From: Desulfotignum sp032250905
GTDB taxonomy: Bacteria; Desulfobacterota; Desulfobacteria; Desulfobacterales; Desulfobacteraceae
DNA length: 64,000 bases
NCBI GenBank assembly: GCA_032250905.1
Contig: JAVVEQ010000005.1
Span: 65,951 to 129,950 of the forward strand
Direction: 5' to 3'
This document shows positions 16,707 to 26,228 of the stretch, piece by piece. Below the pieces are notes generated by a model that was not told the DNA's origin, did not search any database, and saw nothing but the letters and a program-made list of their open reading frames with translations. A program made the translations under genes and the position numbers. Each line of letters opens with the position of its first letter. Within the stretch, counting starts at the first letter, position 1.

Positions 16707-16723
16707 AAAAACCGGCGGTTTTT
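16707..16723 (+). terminator. Short U-tailed hairpin after the amidinotransferase-fold gene
   Basis: AAAAACC / GGTTTTT with a GGC loop directly follows the stop codon. The stem is short and mostly A-T, so termination may be inefficient. Confidence 0.4.
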
Positions 16724-16840
16724 CCAATGAATCACAAAAAACCCGCGATTACATATTGATTTTGTTGCCAACAATTTATATAGATCAGGTGACAAATAAA
16801 AAGAACACCATACCTGAGGAATAATACATACTGGAGGGAC

Positions 16841-17704
16841 ATGATGAAATCATATGCACGTTTGGTCTGCTGGGTGGTCGCACTGATAATCATACCGGGA
16901 CAGTACCTGGTACAAGCGGATAAAGACCCGGAACAGCTCATGCTGCCCACCGGCACCATGACGCTTTCTGCACCACCCGATGCTGAACGTGAACCTGCAT
17001 TGTCTCCGGTGGTATTCCCCCATTCCCTGCATTTTGCCTATTCATGCAAGGACTGCCATCATGAATGGGATGGTCAAAGTGAGATCCAGAGCTGTGCTGC
17101 AGCCGGATGCCATGAAAACCTGTGGGCCGCCCCTCCCGGCGCCACCCCTTTGGGAGAAAAACGGATCAAGTCCCTGGCCGGGGCGTATCACCAGACCTGC
17201 CGGGACTGCCATCGCAATGAACTCAAGGCGCAGAAGGCCGCCGGCATGAAGCGCTTTTACACCGGTCCCATCGATTGTGAAGGGTGTCATCCGGAACCCC
17301 ATGCCGAACCGGTGCATGACATTGAAATGTTGCCGGTTCCCTTGGGCACCCTGACCATCGCCCCGCCGGAGGGAGTGGATGCCAAACGTCCTGCCGTTGA
17401 ATTTCCGCACGGCGCTCATTTCGACTATTCCTGCCAGTTGTGCCACCATGACTGGGATGGAGAAAGCGAAGTGGAAGGCTGTATGACCGAAGGATGTCAT
17501 GATCAGCTCGAACCGGATCCTTCCACCCGGAACATCAAGGATCCGGCCAATGTGTACTATTATCTGGCCGCCTATCACAATACCTGCCTGCCGTGTCACA
17601 GGGAATTGCAGCAGGAACGCAACGCCTTTATGAAAGCCGGTATCACCGATGAGGAAGAACTGCCCGCAGCCGGACCGGTGGCCTGTATTGAATGTCATAG
17701 ATAA
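16841..17704 (+). CDS. Octahaem cytochrome: tandem duplication of tetrahaem cytochrome c3
   Basis: 287 residues with a signal peptide (about 1-26), so periplasmic. Eight haem sites are visible: CKDCH (69), CAAAGCH (85), CRDCH (120), CEGCH (146), CQLCH (198), CMTEGCH (214), CLPCH (249) and CIECH (282). Residues 57-150 and 186-286 are repeats (FPHSLHFAYSCKDCHHEWDG versus FPHGAHFDYSCQLCHHDWDG), each with one CX4CH second site as in class III cytochromes. It should carry electrons between periplasmic hydrogenase or formate dehydrogenase and membrane complexes. GGAGGG precedes the ATG. The second ATG (16844) is equally possible. Confidence 0.9.
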   Translation: MMKSYARLVCWVVALIIIPGQYLVQADKDPEQLMLPTGTMTLSAPPDAEREPALSPVVFPHSLHFAYSCKDCHHEWDGQSEIQSCAAAGCHENLWAAPPGATPLGEKRIKSLAGAYHQTCRDCHRNELKAQKAAGMKRFYTGPIDCEGCHPEPHAEPVHDIEMLPVPLGTLTIAPPEGVDAKRPAVEFPHGAHFDYSCQLCHHDWDGESEVEGCMTEGCHDQLEPDPSTRNIKDPANVYYYLAAYHNTCLPCHRELQQERNAFMKAGITDEEELPAAGPVACIECHR

Positions 17705-17779
17705 CCGGCCCGGCCCGGGCGGGATCTTATTGTGACAGATCGTCTTCCGGAAGCAATGACTGCCGGCGGGACAAGCGGA

Positions 17780-18247
17780 TCAGGATGACGGCGGCGCCTG
17801 CCTTATTTCATGGGCTGTGCCGTCCAGCATCAGAAACAGACGGTCCTCTTTTTCTTCGATATGACGGGCCAGTTTGATCAATGACCCCTGGCCGAATTTG
17901 ATGCAATGCTCCGGGGTCTGAACATACAGGTTGTCGTCCCGGATGAACAATTGTTTCGGGTCCAGGGCAATGGTGTCGGTGGTGTTCAATACCAGGGTGT
18001 GGGCATCTTTGATGTCCACAACGAACAGGGCCGTGTCTTCATAAGGAAAATAGACTTTTTCCTCGCAGCCGTCCCGGATCTGATAGACATGATACCCCTG
18101 GTCGTCCTTGCGGATGGATTTATGAAAATAAGCTATAATTTTAGGGTGTTCGAATTTTCCGTGTTCATTATGCCAGATACCGTTTTTATCCATCCAGAAA
18201 ACCGCGTTTTCCTTTGGAACGATAATCTGTTTCTTTTCAGATGCCAT
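17780..18247 (-). CDS. DUF1285-like protein of unknown function
   Basis: 155 residues from the ATG at 18247, which has AGGAG eight bases upstream. The pattern FWMDKNGIWHNEHGKFEHPKI followed by FHKSIRKDDQGYHVYQI and an EEKVYFPYEDTALFV strand resembles DUF1285, a small two-domain beta protein. The match is by eye. No catalytic residues or membrane segment are evident. It is divergent from hrpB with only 39 bases between starts, so promoters must overlap coding ends. Confidence 0.6.
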   Translation of the reverse strand: MASEKKQIIVPKENAVFWMDKNGIWHNEHGKFEHPKIIAYFHKSIRKDDQGYHVYQIRDGCEEKVYFPYEDTALFVVDIKDAHTLVLNTTDTIALDPKQLFIRDDNLYVQTPEHCIKFGQGSLIKLARHIEEKEDRLFLMLDGTAHEIRQAPPSS

Positions 18248-18286
18248 TTCAGCGACTCCTGTTGTCATCACAATTAATCTCTGTTA

Positions 18287-20875
18287 ATGGTCTTACCCAA
18301 AAAAACCTTGAAGAACAATAGAGAATCCGCTTTTTTTTCTCATCCGGACCTGCCGGTGAATCAGGTGTTGCCTCAGGTGAGGGCGGCTTTGGGTGATCCT
18401 GGACGGGCGGTGCTTCAGGCCCCGCCAGGTTCCGGGAAAACCACCCGGGTCCCCCTCTCCCTGGTGGATGCACCATGGCTGGCCGGCAAAAAAATCCTCA
18501 TGCTGGAACCCCGCCGCCTGGCGGCCCGGACCTGCGCCCGGTTCATGGCGGCATTGTGCCGGGAAAAAGTGGGGCAGACTGTGGGATATCGGATCCGCAT
18601 GGAGACCCGGGCAGGGCCTCAAACCCGTCTTGAGGTGGTCACCGAGGCGATCCTGACCCGGATGATCCAGAATGATCCGGCCCTGGAAGGGGTGGGCCTG
18701 GTGATTTTTGATGAGTTTCACGAGCGTCACATCCACAGCGATCTGGGGTTGGCCCTGTGCCTGGAATCAGTTGAGGTGCTGCGGCCGGACCTGCGGATAC
18801 TGGTCATGTCCGCCACCATGGATACCGCCGCTCTGGGCGTTCTTCTGGACCCGGTGAAGATTATTACATCTGAAGGACGGCAGTGGCCGGTGGATACATT
18901 CTACCTGCCTCCACCTGCCGGCCGGGCAGGTCCCGGACCTTTTGGTCCGGTGCTGACCGGGTGTGTGACAGCGGTTCTTTCAGCATTGAAGGATCAGGCC
19001 GGCGATATTCTGGTGTTTCTGCCCGGGGCCGCTGAAATCCGGCAGACGGAACGGATGCTGATGGAAAAAATCGGCCCGGGTGTCCAGGTATTTGCCTTGT
19101 CCGGCCGCCTGCCCTTTGACAGACAGCGGAGCGCTCTGGCACCTTCCCCGCCGGAACGCCGCAAAGTGGTCCTGGCAACGGCCATCGCGGAAACATCCCT
19201 GACCATTGAAGGGGTGAGCGTTGTGGTGGATTCCGGCCTGATGCGCAAGCCCAGGTTTTTCCCGGGTACCGGACTGACCCGGCTTCAGACCCTGCCGGTG
19301 TCCCGGGCATCGGCGGACCAGCGCCGGGGCCGGGCCGGGCGCACAGGACCCGGCATCTGTTACCGCATCTGGTCCGAGCATGTGCACAAAGGGCTGGTGC
19401 CGTTTTCCCGGCCGGAGATCCTTGAACAGGACCTGGCTGGCGTGGCCCTGGAACTGGCCCTGTGGGGTGTCCGTGACCCCGATGGTTTGAAATGGCTGGA
19501 CCCACCCCCGGCCCCGGCGTTTGCACAGGCCAGGGACCTGCTGCACCGTCTGGAATGCCTGGATGATCAGGGAAGAATCACGGCCCACGGCAAAGCGGTT
19601 GCAGGATCCGGAATCCACCCGCGGCTGGGGCATATGATTCTGACAGCGGATCGTTCCGGCAGCGGGTTTCTCGCCTGCTGTCTTTCTTTGCTGCTGGAAG
19701 AGAATCCGGGTCTGCCCGGATTCTCCCATGACCCGGATCTTCGCAGCCGGTTGGAAATACTGGCTTCATTTCAGCAGAACCGGAACATACCGGATAAAAA
19801 AATACCGCGCGACGATGACGTGCCGGCAAACATCCTGCTGGCCGCATCCCGGCGTCTTGCCCGGAAACTGAACATCCGTGAGAATTCCATTGATCCGGAA
19901 AAAGCCGGCATCATACTTTCTCTGGGATTCCCTGAACGGGTGGCCCGCCGTCGGGGGCCGTTGTCCTATGTCATGGCATCGGGGAGTGGCGGGCGTTTCA
20001 GAGAGCCCAACACCGTGTCCATGCATGAGTATATCCTTGCGGCCCATGTGGAAGGACATCCCGGAAACGCCATGATTTTTCTGGCCGCACCGGTTGAGTT
20101 GCAGGATCTGGAAAAGGTGTGGGCCCATGACATAAAAATCCGGGAATCGGTGGTGTGGGACATGGGCAGGCTGATGGTTCAGGCCGTCAGGCAAACCTGG
20201 TATGGGAAGATCTTAATCCGGCAGGCCTCCTTGCCGGATCCGGATCCGGAAGCGGTGCAAAGGGCCATGATCCAGGGAATCCGGCAGATGGGTCTGGAAG
20301 CGCTGCCCTGGACCCGAAAATGGATGCAGTTCCGTCACCGGGTCTGTTTTTTGCGGGAACAGGCCGGACTCGTTCACCTGCCAGACCTGTCCGATGCCGG
20401 ATTGATTGAAACGCTTCCGTCGTGGCTGGGACCTTTTATGGCCGGATCCCGGTCCGCCCGGGATCTGAAGCAGGTGGACCTGGCCGGGGCACTTACAGAA
20501 ATGCTGTCCTGGGACGACCGGCAGCAGGTGGATACCCTGGCTCCCTCCCATATCACAGTGCCTTCGGGTTCCCGCATCCCATTGACTTATACAGACGGCA
20601 CTCAGGTGTTGGCTTCTCCGATTCTGGCGGTTCGGCTCCAGGAGATGCTGGGTGAAACCCGCACGCCCACGGTGGCCGGCGGCCGGATTGCCGTGACCCT
20701 GCACCTGCTGTCCCCTGCCGGTCGGCCTGTCCAGATGACGAAGGATCTTGAAAGTTTCTGGAAAAATACCTATCAGTCAGTGAAAAAAGATCTGATGGGA
20801 CGATACCCGAAGCATTTCTGGCCGGAAAATCCGCTGACGGCCGGGCCGACCCGCCGGGTCAAACCTCGAAAATAA
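18287..20875 (+). CDS. hrpB: ATP-dependent RNA helicase HrpB (DEAH family)
   Basis: 862 residues. Walker A is QAPPGSGKTT (near 44-53), motif II DEFHERH, motif III MSATMD, then the helicase C region with ATAIAETSLTIEGV and QRRGRAGRTGPG. An HA2-type middle region and the HrpB-specific C-terminus follow. The length matches bacterial HrpB. It is probably cytoplasmic RNA remodelling; its role is poorly defined even in model species. No neighbour appears co-transcribed. Confidence 0.93.
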   Translation: MVLPKKTLKNNRESAFFSHPDLPVNQVLPQVRAALGDPGRAVLQAPPGSGKTTRVPLSLVDAPWLAGKKILMLEPRRLAARTCARFMAALCREKVGQTVGYRIRMETRAGPQTRLEVVTEAILTRMIQNDPALEGVGLVIFDEFHERHIHSDLGLALCLESVEVLRPDLRILVMSATMDTAALGVLLDPVKIITSEGRQWPVDTFYLPPPAGRAGPGPFGPVLTGCVTAVLSALKDQAGDILVFLPGAAEIRQTERMLMEKIGPGVQVFALSGRLPFDRQRSALAPSPPERRKVVLATAIAETSLTIEGVSVVVDSGLMRKPRFFPGTGLTRLQTLPVSRASADQRRGRAGRTGPGICYRIWSEHVHKGLVPFSRPEILEQDLAGVALELALWGVRDPDGLKWLDPPPAPAFAQARDLLHRLECLDDQGRITAHGKAVAGSGIHPRLGHMILTADRSGSGFLACCLSLLLEENPGLPGFSHDPDLRSRLEILASFQQNRNIPDKKIPRDDDVPANILLAASRRLARKLNIRENSIDPEKAGIILSLGFPERVARRRGPLSYVMASGSGGRFREPNTVSMHEYILAAHVEGHPGNAMIFLAAPVELQDLEKVWAHDIKIRESVVWDMGRLMVQAVRQTWYGKILIRQASLPDPDPEAVQRAMIQGIRQMGLEALPWTRKWMQFRHRVCFLREQAGLVHLPDLSDAGLIETLPSWLGPFMAGSRSARDLKQVDLAGALTEMLSWDDRQQVDTLAPSHITVPSGSRIPLTYTDGTQVLASPILAVRLQEMLGETRTPTVAGGRIAVTLHLLSPAGRPVQMTKDLESFWKNTYQSVKKDLMGRYPKHFWPENPLTAGPTRRVKPRK

Positions 20876-21051
20876 CTGTTTAAAAAAAATTGACTTCCAT
20901 GGTATGGTATTTTTTCATCGGTTAAAGATCAGCTGATATCGGACCCGGACTGGCAGTCGGTATCCGAAGACGGCACCCAATTGCCGGATTCCTTGCACCG
21001 GTGAGTATCTTGAATCAGGATAGGGGCAGACTTCATGGCTATGATTCTTTG

Positions 21052-22050
21052 TCAGTTGTCAGGCAGCAACACAATTTTTGCTGCGGCAGTCAACCCGTTA
21101 TCCAGATCTGAAAACGCTTCAGCACCCCTCGACAGAGGCCGGGTCTCCACCCAGGAGAGGTCGCCCACCAGCCCGGTGTCAATGGCTTTCACCGCGGCCC
21201 TCACGTCTGCGGCAGTATAGCAGTATACGCCGATCAGTGTGATTTCAGACAGGGTTATTTTTCGGATATCCAAGCCCCCCAGGGCATCCATCAGACCGAT
21301 ATGGACAAATATGCCGCCGGGCCTGACAGCGGTTACCGCCAGGTTCCGTGTTTTTTCACCCCCCACACAGTCCAGCACCAGGTCATAACTGTCAGGTTTA
21401 TTCAGTGAATCTCTGACCGGATTGAAAACCCGGCACCCGGTGTGGTCGGCAGCTGATTTCGCCCGCAGGTCATTCGTTTCAGCCACCAGAATATTCGTAC
21501 ACCCATATCCTTTGAGCAACAGGGCCGTGAGCATGCCGATAGCCCCCCCGCCGATTACCAGCACCATGAGTTCGGCCAGCGGACGGGAGGATTTGATCCT
21601 TGCCAGGTTCAATGCATGAAGGGCCGTGGCAGTGGGCTCGGCCAGGCTGGCCTTGGTAAAACCCAGCTGGTGGGGAATCGGGATGAGGTTTCTGTCCGGG
21701 ACTTTTGTATATTCGGCATATGCACCCGGAATCCGCATTCCAATCAGTTCCCGCCGGGCACAGAGGTTGGATAACCCGGTATCACAATATTCACAGGTAC
21801 CGCAGGTGATCAACGGGTTGATCACGGCACGGATCCCTTCCCGGGGACCCGAGGCAATGGTGCCGGCCACTTCATGGCCCAGGATCAAAGGCGGAACCCG
21901 CCGGGAGTCTTTTCCGTGGTAGGCATGCATGTCCGATCCACAGATACCGGTGGCTTCAATCTTTAATAGAACATCTCCCGGTTCAAGTATGGGCGCCGGT
22001 TCATCACGGTAGACAATTTCATTGGTATCCGTGTAGACGAGTGCTTTCAT
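21052..22050 (-). CDS. Zinc-dependent alcohol dehydrogenase, candidate DHPS 2-dehydrogenase
   Basis: 332 residues, medium-chain dehydrogenase. Catalytic zinc region CGSDMHAYHG with GHEVAG, four structural-zinc cysteines in CGTCEYCDTGLSNLC, and the nucleotide fold VIGGGAIGML are present. It is the last gene of the sulfonate operon. In DHPS degraders two extra dehydrogenases (HpsO and HpsP) interconvert the DHPS enantiomers through the 2-keto compound. This gene and the next SDR gene are the natural candidates, but which is which cannot be told from sequence. Confidence 0.8.
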   Translation of the reverse strand: MKALVYTDTNEIVYRDEPAPILEPGDVLLKIEATGICGSDMHAYHGKDSRRVPPLILGHEVAGTIASGPREGIRAVINPLITCGTCEYCDTGLSNLCARRELIGMRIPGAYAEYTKVPDRNLIPIPHQLGFTKASLAEPTATALHALNLARIKSSRPLAELMVLVIGGGAIGMLTALLLKGYGCTNILVAETNDLRAKSAADHTGCRVFNPVRDSLNKPDSYDLVLDCVGGEKTRNLAVTAVRPGGIFVHIGLMDALGGLDIRKITLSEITLIGVYCYTAADVRAAVKAIDTGLVGDLSWVETRPLSRGAEAFSDLDNGLTAAAKIVLLPDN

Positions 22051-22067
22051 GATCTGTTTATTCCCTT

Positions 22068-22850
22068 TTATTTGGCAGTCCAGCCTCCGTCCAGATAGAT
22101 GGTCTGCCCGGTAATATAATCAGATGCCGGGGATGCCAGAAAGATAGATATACCTTTCAAATCATCCAGTTCTCCATTTCGTCCGATGATGGTCTGCCGG
22201 GCCAACGCATCAATCACCTCTTTCTGATCGTAAAGAACAGAAGTCAACCCGGTTCTGAAAAAGCCGGGACCGATGGCATTGCAGGTGATGCCGCTCTGGT
22301 TCTTTGACCAGGCTTCGGCCATGGCCCGGGTCAGCTGCATCACACCGCCTTTGGACGCGCCATAAGGGACACTGTTGGGAAATGCCCGTTCCGACTGGAG
22401 CGAGGCGATATTGATGATTTTGCCCCACCCGTTTTTCTGCATGGCGGGAACCAGGTGCCGGGCCAGGAAAAAAGGGGCTTTCAGATTGATATCCAGCTGC
22501 CGGTCCCAGGAGTCGGAACTGACCTCATCCCAGGACTGGCGCAGGTTGATACCGGCGGCATTGACAAGAATGTCCGGGGGGCCGAAAAAGGATGGTGCTT
22601 TTTCGGCCATTTTTGCCAGCGACTCCATGTCAGATACATCGCAGGTCAAATACGCGGATTTCTGTTTGAGACGCTCAACATCCTCCACCGCCGATTTCAA
22701 CGCTGTTTCTTCACTGGGCAGGGCCACGTGAATCACGGATGCACCCGCCTCAGCCAGGCAGTATGCAATGGTTCTGCCGATACCGGAGCTGCCCCCGGTT
22801 ACCAGTGCCACATGGCCGCTGATGTCAAATAACTGATCAATATGTTTCAT
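22068..22850 (-). CDS. Short-chain dehydrogenase, candidate DHPS 2-dehydrogenase
   Basis: 260 residues with the complete SDR set: VTGGSSGIGRTIA, LVNAAGINL, active-site Ser in NIASLQSE, YGASKGG, and a YLDGGW C-terminus. It lies five bases downstream of the hpsN-like gene and 17 bases before the zinc dehydrogenase, so it is in the same operon. It is presumed to act with the zinc enzyme in converting the enantiomer that HpsN cannot oxidise. Confidence 0.8.
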   Translation of the reverse strand: MKHIDQLFDISGHVALVTGGSSGIGRTIAYCLAEAGASVIHVALPSEETALKSAVEDVERLKQKSAYLTCDVSDMESLAKMAEKAPSFFGPPDILVNAAGINLRQSWDEVSSDSWDRQLDINLKAPFFLARHLVPAMQKNGWGKIINIASLQSERAFPNSVPYGASKGGVMQLTRAMAEAWSKNQSGITCNAIGPGFFRTGLTSVLYDQKEVIDALARQTIIGRNGELDDLKGISIFLASPASDYITGQTIYLDGGWTAK

Positions 22851-22855
22851 GGGTT

Positions 22856-24154
22856 TCAGGCTCCGGTCAGGTCAAAAGTTTCTCCCGGAAAAAATTTCTT
22901 CATCCGGATGTCAGAAGTCCGGGCATGTCCTTCCATGCCCTCAAGCCGGGATATCCGGGCCGATACCGGTCCGATCTGCCGGTTGGCTTCCCGGGTCAGT
23001 CGCTGGTAGGTCAATGTCTTGATAAACTTGCCGGCATTCAGGCCCCCGGAATACCGGGCCGCCTTTTTGGTGGGTAGAATATGGTTGGGGCCGGACGTCT
23101 TGTCGCCATAGGCCACTGTGGTTTCTTCACCCAGAAACAATGACCCGTAATTGGTCAACGTTTTCAGCCACCAGTCCAGATCTGCCGCATGGACCTCCAG
23201 GTGCTCAGGGGCGTATTCATCATTGACCCGGACCGCTTCTTCCCTGTCCGATACCAGGATCACTTCCCCATAATCCCCCCAGGATGCCCGGGTGACTTCG
23301 GGTTCAGGAAGATCTTCGATGACTTTGGGCATCAGTTCCATCACTTTTTTTGCCAGAGATTCCGATGTGGTGATCAGAATGGCAGGGGAGTCATATCCAT
23401 GCTCAGCCTGTCCCACCAGATCAAAGGCCACGATTTCAGGGTCCGCGGTCTCATCGGCAATGATCAGCACTTCGGAAGGGCCGGCAAACACATCGATGCC
23501 TACCTCGCCGAACAGGATCCGTTTGGCTTCCGCCACAAATTTGTTACCCGGTCCCACGATGATATCTGCAGGCTTGCCGGTGAAAATACCGAATGTCATG
23601 GCAGCGATCGCCTGGACCCCGCCCAGTGTCATGATCACGTCCGGTTTGGCCACGGCCATGGCATAGAGGATGGAAGGGTGGATACCACCACCGTGGTGTG
23701 ACGGGGAGCAGGCAACGACAAAGGGAACACCGGCAGCTCTGGCTGTGGCAATGCTCATGAGGGCGGAGGCGGCATGGGCGAACCGTCCCCCGGGGACATA
23801 ACATCCTGCCGCATTCACCGGTATCAGACGCTGGCCTGCAATGACTCCCGGATACAGTTCGGTTTCAAACTCCAGCATGCTGTTGCGCTGTTGAACGGCA
23901 AATTCATGGATCTGCTCATAGGCAAACTGAATGTCCTTTTTGGTCTGTTCATTGAGCATATCGGCAGCCCTGTCTATCTCATTCTGCGTAACAATGAATT
24001 CCCCGGTCCATTTATCCAGTTTTTCCGCGTATTTCTTGACCGCTTCTTCTCCGTTGGCCCGGATATCGTTGAGCATGTTCAAAACGATTTCCTGGGTTTT
24101 TCCTTCATCGGTTTCAGCCGTTTTACTGGCTTTTTTTAAGTATGTCACAGACAT
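22856..24154 (-). CDS. hpsN: Sulfopropanediol (DHPS) 3-dehydrogenase, histidinol dehydrogenase family
   Basis: 432 residues. The histidinol-dehydrogenase fold is complete: zinc ligands Gln249 and His252 (GQAEHGYDS), Asp351 and His410 (EGMEGHAR), catalytic Glu317-His318 (YAPEHLEV), and the NAD region GPGNKFVAEAKR. HpsN is a known member that oxidises (R)-DHPS to (R)-sulfolactate in two NAD-dependent steps. The context of suyAB, a TRAP importer and two dehydrogenases, with no other his genes, makes this far more likely than histidine biosynthesis. GAGGAG precedes the start. Confidence 0.82.
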   Translation of the reverse strand: MSVTYLKKASKTAETDEGKTQEIVLNMLNDIRANGEEAVKKYAEKLDKWTGEFIVTQNEIDRAADMLNEQTKKDIQFAYEQIHEFAVQQRNSMLEFETELYPGVIAGQRLIPVNAAGCYVPGGRFAHAASALMSIATARAAGVPFVVACSPSHHGGGIHPSILYAMAVAKPDVIMTLGGVQAIAAMTFGIFTGKPADIIVGPGNKFVAEAKRILFGEVGIDVFAGPSEVLIIADETADPEIVAFDLVGQAEHGYDSPAILITTSESLAKKVMELMPKVIEDLPEPEVTRASWGDYGEVILVSDREEAVRVNDEYAPEHLEVHAADLDWWLKTLTNYGSLFLGEETTVAYGDKTSGPNHILPTKKAARYSGGLNAGKFIKTLTYQRLTREANRQIGPVSARISRLEGMEGHARTSDIRMKKFFPGETFDLTGA

Positions 24155-24217
24155 TTTGTTCTCCTCAATTTGGATTTTTTGGTTGATTAACGTGTGTTTC
24201 CCTTAAATTCAATCCCG

Positions 24218-25525
24218 CTACAATAGCCACAGCGTGATGGCCGGTATCAGCATGATCACCATTACAACAGCCAGCATGCTCAAGACAAAGAAAATGGCAT
24301 GCCGTGAAATGGACAATACCGGTGCACCGGAAACACCGGATACCACAAACAGGTTTAACCCCAGGGGTGGAGTGATAAAGCCGATCCCAAGGCAAGTAAT
24401 CATGAAGATACAGAAATGGATGTCGTTCATGCCGATTTCCTGGGCCAAAGGCAGCAGAATCGGTGCCAGGATGACGATATTTGGGGTGGTTTCCATGACG
24501 CAGCCTGCGACCATCAAAATGACCACCATGCTGAGCATGATCAGGTATCTGTTGTCGGTCAAGGATGTCATGGAATGAACAAAGAACTGGGGGACATCCA
24601 GGGATGCCAGTGTCTGGGCAAAGGGCAGGGACATGGCAATGATGGGGACGATCACACCGCTGACCTTGGCCGATGTTTCCAGCATATTGGGAACATCTGA
24701 CAGCCGGATGGTTTTCTGGGCAAATCCCACGATCAGCGTGATCATCACTGCCACGGATGCGGATTCCGTGGGGGTGAAAAGGCCTGAATAGATCCCGCCC
24801 AGGATAACGAAGGGGATTGCCAGCGCAAACCGGGCGTCATAAACTGTTCTCAGCCAGGAATGTACATTGAATTTGCTTCTGGAATCTTCGTATCCCTTGA
24901 CCCGGTTGATGATAAAGTTGGTGGCCATGACCGACAGAAGAATCAGTACACCCGGAACCGCTGCAGCCAAAAACAGGGTGGACGCAGAAATGCCCAGAAT
25001 CATCCCGATGATGATATACGATATGGACGGCGGAATCAGGATTCCGGTACAGGCTCCGGCCGCAATCAGTGCGGCGGCATAAGCCCTGGGATATCCCTGT
25101 TTTTCAAGGCGGTCGATGGTAATGCGGCCGATGGCGGCGGCATCGGCTGCATCCGATCCGGAAATACAGGCAAAAAACCCACACCCTAACACCGCGGAGG
25201 TTCCCAGTCCGGCCCTCTGCCAGCCCATGGTGGCAACGGCCACATCCAGCAGTTTGTTTGACAATCCGGTCCTGACCAGGACATCACCGGTTAAAATGAA
25301 CAAAGGAACGGCAATCAATGCAAAGGAGTCAACGCCGTCAAACAGGGCCTCACCCAGCAAAGCCGGTGGCAAAACTTCCGTGGTCATCAGCATGATCACG
25401 GATCCGAGTCCGATCACAGCCCAGATTCTGACCCCCAGAAGGATCAGTATGATCATTCCTATGAGCGGGCCGTAAAAACCCCAGCCAAGGGTCAGTTCAG
25501 TGGTACTCATTAAATGTTGATACAT
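24218..25525 (-). CDS. dctM: TRAP transporter large permease DctM (sulfonate operon)
   Basis: 435 residues, about 12 membrane segments. DctM hallmarks include GSDAADAAAIGRITIDRL, the GILIPPSISYI loop and MITCLGIGFITPPLGLNLFVVSG. It conducts sodium-driven import with DctQ and DctP. By position it is predicted to import DHPS and/or sulfolactate. Start 25525 was kept; an in-frame ATG at 25510 is possible. Confidence 0.9.
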   Translation of the reverse strand: MYQHLMSTTELTLGWGFYGPLIGMIILILLGVRIWAVIGLGSVIMLMTTEVLPPALLGEALFDGVDSFALIAVPLFILTGDVLVRTGLSNKLLDVAVATMGWQRAGLGTSAVLGCGFFACISGSDAADAAAIGRITIDRLEKQGYPRAYAAALIAAGACTGILIPPSISYIIIGMILGISASTLFLAAAVPGVLILLSVMATNFIINRVKGYEDSRSKFNVHSWLRTVYDARFALAIPFVILGGIYSGLFTPTESASVAVMITLIVGFAQKTIRLSDVPNMLETSAKVSGVIVPIIAMSLPFAQTLASLDVPQFFVHSMTSLTDNRYLIMLSMVVILMVAGCVMETTPNIVILAPILLPLAQEIGMNDIHFCIFMITCLGIGFITPPLGLNLFVVSGVSGAPVLSISRHAIFFVLSMLAVVMVIMLIPAITLWLL

Positions 25526-25555
25526 GACTATGTCCTGATTTTTTTATGAAGGTCA

Positions 25556-26077
25556 TTAATCAAACAGTTTTTTGCCTACGAAAATGGGTCGTGCTGCTTT
25601 CAGATCGCTGATATCCCGTTTCATGGACTGAATCAGTCGAAAAATGATCATGGTGAATCCCAGAGGAACAGCCATCAAGAACCAGGCCTGGCTGATTCTG
25701 AGGCCATGGGTCACTGATCCGAAATGTATGGATGTCAGGACCGGTTCAATGGACCAGTACAATGCAATGCAGGAAAGTATGAGGGTGATGATATCTCCGA
25801 AAATAAATACAACCGCTTTCCCTTTATCGGGCAGCAGCGGCAGAAACACATCGATACGGATGTGGGCACGTTCCCGGATGGCGGCCGCAGCCCCGATCCA
25901 GGTGATATAGATAAAGGCATACCGGGCGATCTCTTCAGACCAGATGGATGAATAGGAAAGAAAAAACCGGCGGAACACCTCCATGAATATGGCGATCACC
26001 ACCAGCGTATACAACGGCAGCGTCAGATAACGCTCCCCGTTTTGATCAAGGTTGGATAAAATGGATTTGACATTCAT
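25556..26077 (-). CDS. dctQ: TRAP transporter small permease DctQ (sulfonate operon)
   Basis: 173 residues with four predicted membrane helices and the DctQ signature YSSIWSEEIARYAFIYITWIGAAAAIRERAHIRID. It is the inner-membrane partner of DctM. It lies 30 bases upstream of dctM and is separated from dctP by a long hairpin. Confidence 0.88.
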   Translation of the reverse strand: MNVKSILSNLDQNGERYLTLPLYTLVVIAIFMEVFRRFFLSYSSIWSEEIARYAFIYITWIGAAAAIRERAHIRIDVFLPLLPDKGKAVVFIFGDIITLILSCIALYWSIEPVLTSIHFGSVTHGLRISQAWFLMAVPLGFTMIIFRLIQSMKRDISDLKAARPIFVGKKLFD

Positions 26078-26160
26078 ACATCACTCCTGAACAACGTGGT
26101 TGCTGTTTGAAATCCCCTGGCATTTATCCGGACTTTCCGGTTTTATGCATCAGGGAGGTG

Positions 26161-26205
26161 ATCCATGCCCGGCCACAAGGAAATGAACCTTGACCGGGCA
26201 TGGAT
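26161..26205 (-). promoter_or_regulatory. Intercistronic hairpin between dctP and dctQ (sulfonate operon)
   Basis: ATCCATGCCCGG (26161-26172) and CCGGGCATGGAT (26194-26205) are exact complements. Inside them CAAGG (26176-26180) and CCTTG (26188-26192) extend the stem. No T-run follows. It is expected to stabilise the upstream suyAB-dctP message and lower expression of the downstream genes. Confidence 0.7.
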
Positions 26206-26228
26206 GAGACACCGGTGTTTCAAAAAAA

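Noticed and set aside
20876..21051. Short open frame between hrpB and the alcohol dehydrogenase as a gene remnant
   Set aside because: A frame of about 28 codons ends at 21003, but it has no start, ribosome site or recognisable family. The run of eight A (minus-strand T) is not preceded by a stable stem, so no terminator is claimed either.
22856..24154. Histidine biosynthesis histidinol dehydrogenase (hisD)
   Set aside because: The fold fits, but no other his gene is nearby and the gene is embedded in a suyAB-TRAP-dehydrogenase operon, where HpsN is the expected member of this family.
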